Origin: an uncultured Dysosmobacter sp.
GTDB taxonomy: Bacteria > Bacillota > Clostridia > Oscillospirales > Oscillospiraceae
NCBI GenBank assembly: GCA_934504065.1
Contig: CAKSVQ010000001.1
Location: 1 to 64,000, forward strand
DNA: 64,000 bases
Direction of reading: 5' to 3'
The translations under genes were made by a program, and so were the position numbers. Below the pieces are notes generated by a model. That model saw only the letters and a program-made list of their open reading frames with translations. It searched no databases and had not been told where the DNA came from. Positions within the stretch are counted from its first letter, which is position 1. Each line of letters opens with the position of its first letter. Positions 58,568-64,000 of the stretch are shown in pieces.

Positions 58568-59029
58568 TTATGTCAACTTTTTCCGCAGGGAAGCAAAGAA
58601 CTCCGCCAGCACGGCGCGGCACTCTTCGGCAAGGATGCCCCCCACCAGCGCCGGGCGGTTGGGGAAGTCCTCCATGAAGAGGTTGGTCACGCCGCCGCAG
58701 GCGCCCATGGCCTCGTCCCGGGCGCCGTACCACACCCGGCGCACCCGGGCGTTCAGAATGGCTCCGGCGCACATGGGGCAGGGCTCCAGCGTGACGTACA
58801 GCTCGCACTCGTCCAGCCGCCAGGTGCCAAGAGTTTGATTTGCCTGTGCGATGGCCTCCATCTCCGCGTGGGAGGCGGTGGCGTGCTTTTCCTCCCGGCG
58901 GTTGCGGCCCCGGCCCACGATGCACCCGTCCCGCACGATGACGCAGCCCACGGGCACCTCCCCGGCGGCGGCGGCCTCCCGGGCCAGCGCCAGTGCTTGT
59001 TCCATATACCGTTCCTGCGGTGTGCGCAT
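58568..59029 (-). CDS. tadA: tRNA-specific adenosine deaminase TadA
   Basis: A 153-aa deaminase: HAEMEAIAQAN holds the zinc His and catalytic Glu, PCPMCAGAIL the two Cys, and an N-terminal YMEQALALAREAAAAGEVPVG is typical. TadA edits A34 to inosine in tRNA-Arg. ATG 59029 is chosen because AGGAGG lies eight bases upstream; a longer start at 59059 lacks a good site. Confidence 0.92.
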   Translation of the reverse strand: MRTPQERYMEQALALAREAAAAGEVPVGCVIVRDGCIVGRGRNRREEKHATASHAEMEAIAQANQTLGTWRLDECELYVTLEPCPMCAGAILNARVRRVWYGARDEAMGACGGVTNLFMEDFPNRPALVGGILAEECRAVLAEFFASLRKKLT

Positions 59030-59104
59030 TCCTGCTTCCTCCTGTATAAAAACTGGCATATCTGCCCAAACTCCCCATAAACTGTACTGCTGGGAGGGAT
59101 GTCC

Positions 59105-59353
59105 ATGAAAACCATGTTTTCCAAAAAATCCGCTGACCCGGAGCTACTGGTCCTGCAGGCGGAGCTGCGGGAGGCGCAGGGCGAACTGTCGCTGGCCTAC
59201 CGTCGGTTCGATCAGGCTGTGGACCCGGAGCTGGTGGAGTCCTGCGTGTATCAGATCAGCGCCGTCAAGGCCCGGTGCAATTACCTCATCCGCGCCATCA
59301 AGGCCCGGGACAGCGCGGCGGCCCTTGCGGAGGAGGGAACGGTATGGACCTGA
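59105..59353 (+). CDS. yaaL: DUF2508 family protein (YaaL-like)
   Basis: An 82-aa helical protein with LVLQAELREAQGELSLAYRR and FDQAVDPELVESCVYQISAV, the DUF2508/YaaL pattern. ATG 59105 is preferred to ATG 59099, since GGAGGG ends at 59098. It overlaps the next gene by 10 nt; yaaL precedes bofA in Bacillus as well. Function unknown. Confidence 0.78.
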   Translation: MKTMFSKKSADPELLVLQAELREAQGELSLAYRRFDQAVDPELVESCVYQISAVKARCNYLIRAIKARDSAAALAEEGTVWT

Positions 59354-59607
59354 AACAAAGCATGTTGGCCGTCCTGCTGGGCGGCTTTTTCCTCATTGCC
59401 CTCATCCGGGTGTTCCGCACACCGCTGCGCCTTGCGCTGCGGCTGCTGGGCAATACGCTGCTGGGGTTTCTGGCGCTGTGGGCCGTGCAGCGCACGGCGG
59501 CGTTCACAGGCATCGCGCTGGGGCTGAATCCGGTGAACGCGCTGGTCATCGGTGTGCTGGGCCTGCCGGGGTTTCTGCTGCTGCTGTTGACCCAGTGGGT
59601 GTTGTAG
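59344..59607 (+). CDS. bofA: BofA-like pro-sigma-K processing regulator
   Basis: An 87-aa membrane protein with two hydrophobic helices and the family tail LGLNPVNALVIGVLGLPGFL. In Bacillus BofA holds the SpoIVFB protease inactive in the forespore-surrounding membrane during sporulation. Its partner proteins are not in this window. ATG 59344 lies behind GGAGGGAACGG within the yaaL-like gene. Together with SpoIID it supports an endospore-forming lineage. Confidence 0.82.
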   Translation: MDLKQSMLAVLLGGFFLIALIRVFRTPLRLALRLLGNTLLGFLALWAVQRTAAFTGIALGLNPVNALVIGVLGLPGFLLLLLTQWVL

Positions 59608-59624
59608 CTACATAGCTCGCGCGC

Positions 59625-60155
59625 TTACAGCAGCATTCCGCCGTCACCGTCGTAGCAGGTGAGGGAGACGGTGTGCAGCAGGAACAGTGCGGGAGCCGTG
59701 TCCACAAGGATGTCCGGCTCGCCGTTTCCGGTGCTGATCCGGGCAAGGGCCTCCGATTCGCTCCACACCACGAATCCCTCCGGGGATGAGGAGGTGAGGC
59801 GGAGGTAGAGCGCCGAGGAGTAGATGGAAGGGTCAAAGCCGCTGGGGCGGAGGGTAAAAATGCGGGGCTCCTGCGCCCTGCCGCTGCGGACCTCATAGCA
59901 CAGCAGATACCGCACATCCGGGCGGTTTTCCCGCCGGAACACCACAAATTGCCTGCCGTCCCAGTCCTCCGTGTGCAGCAGGACGATCCGGTCGCTCAGG
60001 CCGAAGCGCTGGCGGGCGTGGAGGAAGCGGGTCATGGCCGCCGGGTCGTCCGCCCGGAACCCGCCTGAGGGGATGGTCGCGGCAATGAGCACGGTGAGAA
60101 TGGAGAAAAAGGCGAACAGGCCCTGCGCCAGCGTGATGGGAAACCGTTTTTTCAT
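59625..60155 (-). CDS. Exported or anchored hypothetical protein
   Basis: A 176-aa protein with an N-terminal hydrophobic segment (LAQGLFAFFSILTVLIAATI, about residues 9-28), then a soluble beta-rich part (FVVFRRENRPDVRYLLCYEV, IFTLRPSGFDPSIYSSALYL). Probably a membrane-anchored extracytoplasmic protein. ATG 60155 follows AGGAGGGG; no family was recognised. Convergent with bofA. Confidence 0.65.
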   Translation of the reverse strand: MKKRFPITLAQGLFAFFSILTVLIAATIPSGGFRADDPAAMTRFLHARQRFGLSDRIVLLHTEDWDGRQFVVFRRENRPDVRYLLCYEVRSGRAQEPRIFTLRPSGFDPSIYSSALYLRLTSSSPEGFVVWSESEALARISTGNGEPDILVDTAPALFLLHTVSLTCYDGDGGMLL

Positions 60156-60252
60156 AAAACCCCTCCTGTTAAAATACAACATGAGATTTCGGGAGATAAA
60201 CAGAGATATTCAAAGAAAAACGGAGTTTTACTAGTGCTAAATGAAAATTCTG

Positions 60253-60310
60253 TTGACACGGCGCTTCCCCTGTGGTATAAGTATCCTTGCTCCGATTTTA
60301 ACCCGGAGCA
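60253..60310 (+). promoter_or_regulatory. Promoter and leader hairpin of rplM-rpsI
   Basis: TTGACA (60253-60258), 17-nt spacer, TATAAG (60276-60281), then TGCTCCG, ATTTTAACC, CGGAGCA (60288-60310). The L13 operon of Firmicutes often has such a structured leader, thought to bind a product protein; a match to that motif is not proven here. Confidence 0.6.
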
Positions 60311-60356
60311 CTTGATTTGTAAAGCAAATGCAAATATATGATACGGAGGAAACACC

Positions 60357-60788
60357 ATGTCCACTTTTATGGCAAACAAGGCCAACATCGAGCGTAAGTG
60401 GTACATCCTGGACGCCGCCGGTAAGCCTCTGGGCAAGACCGCCGTTCGGGCTGCCGACCTGCTGCGCGGCAAAGGCAAAGTCACTTACACTCCCCACGCC
60501 GACTGCGGCGACAACGTCATCATCATCAACGCCGGAAAGGCTGTGCTCACCGGCAACAAGGGCACCCAGAAGATCTACCGCACCCACTCCGGTTGGGTCG
60601 GCGGCCTGAAGGAGACCCCTTACCGCATCCTGATGCAGGAGAAGCCCGACGTGGCTATGCGCGTCGCCATCCGCGGCATGATGCCCAAGAACACCATTTC
60701 CAAGGATTCTCTGAAGCGCCTGCACATCTACGCTGACGCCAACTACGAGCAGCAGGCCCAGAAGCCCGTCGCTCTGGACGTCGAATAA
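60357..60788 (+). CDS. rplM: 50S ribosomal protein L13
   Basis: A 143-aa protein: [44 protein letters not shown] and [19 protein letters not shown] are L13 signatures. It binds 23S rRNA early in 50S assembly. ATG 60357 follows ACGGAGG. Coding bias is strong, as in highly expressed genes. Co-transcribed with rpsI, 14 nt downstream. Confidence 0.97.
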   Translation: MSTFMANKANIERKWYILDAAGKPLGKTAVRAADLLRGKGKVTYTPHADCGDNVIIINAGKAVLTGNKGTQKIYRTHSGWVGGLKETPYRILMQEKPDVAMRVAIRGMMPKNTISKDSLKRLHIYADANYEQQAQKPVALDVE

Positions 60789-60802
60789 GGAGGAGTAAGA
60801 GA

Positions 60803-61207
60803 ATGTATCAGTCTAAGAAGCCTTATCTGTATGGCACCGGCCGCCGCAAGTCTTCCGTGGCCCGCGTCCATCTGTTCCCCAACGGCACTGGTTCCATCAC
60901 CATCAACGGCCGCGATATCGAGGAGTATTTCGGCCTTGACACCCTGAAGATGGTCGTCCGTCAGCCTCTGGAGGCCACTGGCAACACGGGCAAGATGGAC
61001 ATCGTTGCCACCGTTACTGGCGGCGGCGTTTCCGGTCAGGCCGGCGCTCTGCGCCACGGCATTGCCCGCGCCCTGTTGCTGGCCAGCGAGGATAACCGCC
61101 CCATCCTGAAGAAGGCTGGCTTCCTCACCCGCGATCCTCGTATGAAGGAGCGTAAGAAGTACGGTCTGAAGGCCGCCCGTCGTGCGCCTCAGTTCTCCAA
61201 GCGCTGA
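60803..61207 (+). CDS. rpsI: 30S ribosomal protein S9
   Basis: A 134-aa protein: [40 protein letters not shown] and the basic tail [19 protein letters not shown] reaching the decoding centre. The start is behind AAGGAGGAG. The terminal SKR is the universal S9 ending. Confidence 0.97.
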   Translation: MYQSKKPYLYGTGRRKSSVARVHLFPNGTGSITINGRDIEEYFGLDTLKMVVRQPLEATGNTGKMDIVATVTGGGVSGQAGALRHGIARALLLASEDNRPILKKAGFLTRDPRMKERKKYGLKAARRAPQFSKR

Positions 61208-61228
61208 TTTATCTGCTTTCTATGTCTC

Positions 61229-61260
61229 AAAACCCGGAAACCTTGTGGTTTCCGGGTTTT
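61229..61260. terminator. Terminator of rplM-rpsI
   Basis: AAAACCCGGAAACC, TTGT, GGTTTCCGGGTTTT then T; 14-bp perfect stem. Confidence 0.92.
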
Positions 61261-61345
61261 TCTTATGTAAAAAGGGACTTTTCCACATTTTGATAAGTTC
61301 GAACCCCCAGCCACTGGCCGGGGGTTCGATTCGCTTTATATGCGC

Positions 61346-64000
61346 TTACTTCCCAGCGTACAGCCGCCACAGGAAGGTGACGATCTGGGCGCGGGTGCAG
61401 GGGTTATTGGAGCCAAACAGGCCGTTGCCGATACCATTGGTGATGCCGTTGTCCGTGGCCCACTTGACCGCCTGCGCGTAATACGCGCCGGAAGCCACGT
61501 CGCTGAACGCGGACGTGCCGCTGGCGGACGCCTTGACCGCCCGGAACAGGAACGCCATGCCCTGGGCGCGGGTGCAGGAGGCGTTGGGACTGAACGTGGT
61601 GTCGGTCGTGCCCAGCGTGATGCCGTTTTCCACAGCCCACGCCACGGCCTTGGCGCAGTAGCTGTCCTCGGCAACATCCGTGAAGTTTGCTGCGTTCGCA
61701 GGCTCGGGAGAGCCTGCGGCGCGCCACAGGAACGTCACGATCTGGCCCCGGGTGCAGGGATCGTTGGACCCAAACAGGCCGTTGCCCTTGCCGCCCGTGA
61801 TGCCCTTGTCCGCCGCCCACTTGACGGCCTCGAAATAATAAGCGTTGGTCGCCACGTCGGCAAACGGACTGGTCACTTCCGCCGTTTCCTCAGCGAACGC
61901 GGCGCTGACCTCGACCTTGCCCTCCGGCATGGTGAAGGTATACACGCCGTTGCCCTTGTCCGTGAGCTTCAGGGCGTTGCCCTTGCTGTCAGTCACGGTG
62001 AGGCCATCCAGCTTGTAACCCGCGTCGGGCTTGACAGTGATGGTCACGGTGCTGCCCTTGGCGGCATTCTTCGCGTTGGAAGAAACGCTGCCGTTATCTG
62101 CCTTGCTGGGAGTGTTCACGGGGTAAGTCGGTGCGGAGCTTCCGCCGCCACCGCCGCCGGAAGCGGGCTGCGGAGAGATGGTCAGCGTGCCGCTGGTAAG
62201 GGTGATCGCGTGGTAATTGCCGCCCGCAGGCTCGCTTATACCGGAGAGCACGATGTCATACGTGCCAGCCTTGGACGTGTCGGGCACAGCAGCCGCGCCG
62301 TCCTTTTCATATGTCATGATAGGTGTCCCGACAAGGGAATCACTGCCCACCAGCCCGGTGACGGTGTAGTGCGTGCCCGCCACGGGGGAAGAGAGGTCGG
62401 GCACGGCGTCGCCGACATAGATGCTCTGGTTTCTGGCGGCCACGGTGACGGTGGCCTTGCCCACGGTGATGGTGGCTGCGGCCTGCCCAAAGGCGGTGGA
62501 AGAATCATACGACGCGCTGAGCGTGGCGCTGCCTGCGCCGACAGCCTCGATCGTGGCAGCCGCGCCGTGTATGTCAATGACCTTCAACACGGCGGGGTCG
62601 CTGGAGTGCCAGCTCCACAGCTCCGCCGTTCCGGGATTCGCGGCGGCAGCGGTGACGGTGAACGCCGCATCGCCGTAGGTCTTGGCGGCGGGGGCGGCAA
62701 TGGTCACACCCGCGTCTGCCTTGTCGGTGACGGTGACCGTCAGCTCTACATCCTGCTGGGCGGTATAGTTTTTAGAGCCCGCGTAGCTGGCATAGTAATA
62801 CTGCTCGCCCATCTGCTCCATCTTTGCCGCGGGGTCTGTCCATGTCCAGCCCTCCGGCAGCTTCACGGTGGAAAGGGACTGCCCCTTCATGCCGATCAGG
62901 CCGACAGGCGCGGTGGGGTCTGCCTTGCGGATGGTGACGGTGGCGCTGCCGCCTGCGTACTCGTAATTATCCGCGGACACCCGGTAATAAATCGTGTATT
63001 GACCCGCGTCCGTATAGCCAAGGGCGGGGAAGCCCCATTCCTCATAAGGGCCGCTGGCCGCGGAATTGTTGGTGTTATAGCGAATGACCGCGTTGGGGTG
63101 ATTGCGCACGGTCACGGTGATGGAGTGTTCCGCTCCGTCGTAGGTGCCAAGATAGTCCGCGGCGGTGATGTCGAACCGTGCCTTTCCAATGGTGAAGTGC
63201 CAGGCACTCTCATGCAGGGTGTCCGCTTTGAAGTTTCCGCCCTCCGCCACGGTGATCGTGAACGTGTAAGTTCCGGCGTTTTTGAGTGCGGCGGTGGGCT
63301 GGCCGTTGCAGACATAGTGCACGGTGTAATCGCAGTCGGTCAAGCCGCTTTGCAGGGCAATGGACACCTGCCGCTCCGCGCCGTCATAGATCGAATCGGC
63401 GGGCACGGTCACAGCGAAGTCGCCGGGGGTGGGCGTTTTTCTGGCGATACTCCACGCGACTGTCTTCGGCTCGGCGCTGCCGTCGCTCCACTGATAACCG
63501 GAATCCAGCGTGGCCGTCGCGGTGTAGCTGCCCGCGTTGACGGCGGAGACTGCGCCGGAGAGAGTGTAGCCCGTGCCAGGATTTACGCCGATCTGCGTCT
63601 GGCCGTTATACACAAGGCCGCGCACCGCAGCGGGAACATCGACCGGGGTGGGCGCATCGCTGGCCAGCACCAGCTTGCCGCCGCTGAGGGCGATGTGGTA
63701 ACCGCTGTCTTCGCTGGTGAATTTTCCGGCCGCCGCTTCGTCCAGCGTCACGCCGGATGCCGCAGCAGCAACGATCACGCCTGCGGTGGGATTCTCCACG
63801 GCCACGCCGATGCTGGCACTGTCTCCCAGCGCGGCGCTGACGGTGACGGTCCTGCCCGTGGGCAGATAGACGTTGCCCGCCGTGTTGCCGAAGATGCGGG
63901 CATTTCCGCAGACGCTCAGCGTACCGCCGTTATACACGCCGCCGACGCCATTTTGGGCCGTGTTGCCGCTGATGGTGCCGGAGGCCATGCGGAAGACGCC
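61346..64000 (-). CDS. Large SLH-domain surface protein with MBG and beta-helix repeats (partial, N-terminus off the edge)
   Basis: At least 884 aa, open to the right edge. From its outer end: a right-handed beta-helix stretch (TISGNTAQNGVGGVYNGG), MBG/YDG-type modules (YNGQTQIGVNPGTGYTLSGA, and VAARNQSIYVGDAVP), a BIG2-like segment, a GGGGGSSAP linker, an InlB-B-like repeat, and three C-terminal SLH domains (FADVATNAYYFEAVKWAADK, FTDVAEDSYCAKAVAWAVEN, FSDVASGAYYAQAVKWATDN). SLH domains bind pyruvylated wall polymer, so it is a non-covalently anchored adhesin-like protein. Start and signal peptide are outside the window. Confidence 0.9.
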   Translation of the reverse strand, partial: GVFRMASGTISGNTAQNGVGGVYNGGTLSVCGNARIFGNTAGNVYLPTGRTVTVSAALGDSASIGVAVENPTAGVIVAAAASGVTLDEAAAGKFTSEDSGYHIALSGGKLVLASDAPTPVDVPAAVRGLVYNGQTQIGVNPGTGYTLSGAVSAVNAGSYTATATLDSGYQWSDGSAEPKTVAWSIARKTPTPGDFAVTVPADSIYDGAERQVSIALQSGLTDCDYTVHYVCNGQPTAALKNAGTYTFTITVAEGGNFKADTLHESAWHFTIGKARFDITAADYLGTYDGAEHSITVTVRNHPNAVIRYNTNNSAASGPYEEWGFPALGYTDAGQYTIYYRVSADNYEYAGGSATVTIRKADPTAPVGLIGMKGQSLSTVKLPEGWTWTDPAAKMEQMGEQYYYASYAGSKNYTAQQDVELTVTVTDKADAGVTIAAPAAKTYGDAAFTVTAAAANPGTAELWSWHSSDPAVLKVIDIHGAAATIEAVGAGSATLSASYDSSTAFGQAAATITVGKATVTVAARNQSIYVGDAVPDLSSPVAGTHYTVTGLVGSDSLVGTPIMTYEKDGAAAVPDTSKAGTYDIVLSGISEPAGGNYHAITLTSGTLTISPQPASGGGGGGSSAPTYPVNTPSKADNGSVSSNAKNAAKGSTVTITVKPDAGYKLDGLTVTDSKGNALKLTDKGNGVYTFTMPEGKVEVSAAFAEETAEVTSPFADVATNAYYFEAVKWAADKGITGGKGNGLFGSNDPCTRGQIVTFLWRAAGSPEPANAANFTDVAEDSYCAKAVAWAVENGITLGTTDTTFSPNASCTRAQGMAFLFRAVKASASGTSAFSDVASGAYYAQAVKWATDNGITNGIGNGLFGSNNPCTRAQIVTFLWRLYAGK

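Noticed and set aside
1-64000. tRNA or rRNA genes
   Set aside because: No cloverleaf with a T-loop consensus or rRNA core sequence was recognised on either strand by eye; a tRNAscan run would settle it.

Overview
The window reads as a chromosomal segment of a GC-rich, strictly anaerobic, low-motility Firmicute of the Oscillospiraceae type (relatives of Flavonifractor, Lawsonibacter, Oscillibacter, Dysosmobacter). The evidence is Gram-positive Shine-Dalgarno sites in front of nearly every gene, strong TTGACA-N17-TATAAT promoters, sporulation genes (spoIID-like, bofA), RNase Y, an NfnAB-type electron-bifurcating pair, a minimal SufC/SufB pair and an S-layer-homology surface protein. No species is claimed.

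Layout. 1-9637: the 3' part of a surface-polysaccharide locus on the + strand (unknown beta-rich protein, GNAT protein, O-antigen-ligase/polymerase-like protein, flippase, acyltransferase, and the capE/capF/capG trio that makes UDP-N-acetyl-L-fucosamine). 10008-13667: a CBS-domain protein, a Crp/Fnr regulator and nfnAB. 13740-17297 (minus): a MarR regulator with a 28-bp palindromic operator and a MATE exporter broken at a homopolymer, then a GNAT protein and an orphan radical SAM enzyme. 17524-20996: an FHA-FtsW/RodA fusion, its partner class B penicillin-binding protein and a small membrane protein. 21305-28957: MATE exporters, LysR, GNATs, PhzF, RlmA and a cysteine desulfurase. 29374-35308: mtaB, yfbR, an unknown membrane protein, HD and DUF2461 proteins, a cytidylate-kinase-like protein and a ferritin-like protein. 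35493-41840: SufC/SufB, beta-helix transferases, uracil-DNA glycosylase, rRNA methylase and a wall amidase. 42107-49842: rny, recG, phosphoesterases, pspA with a TPM-like membrane partner and a 54-aa gene missed by length cut-offs. 49958-51087: an HTH regulator plus a protein that looks like a DNA-reader/nuclease. 51165-56637: a second glycan pair (glycosyltransferase, ligase), a second cytidylate-kinase-like protein and SpoIID. 56963-61207: a small coiled-coil protein, a hydrolase, tadA, the yaaL-bofA pair, and rplM-rpsI. 61346-64000: a large SLH surface protein that runs off the right edge.

The most unusual signal is not a gene. At least six intergenic places carry pieces of one modular, hairpin-rich dispersed repeat, about 280-350 nt when complete (copies near 9721, 29044, 33536, 45857, and half-copies at 21004 and 21165, plus isolated modules). 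Stems differ between copies but keep pairing, loops are conserved, and the terminal hairpin often sits on or next to a stop codon. Other points worth a second look are the HTH/reader-nuclease pair, a possible roughly 100-nt small RNA at 46665-46775, the FHA-RodA fusion and the homopolymer frameshift in the MarR-controlled exporter.
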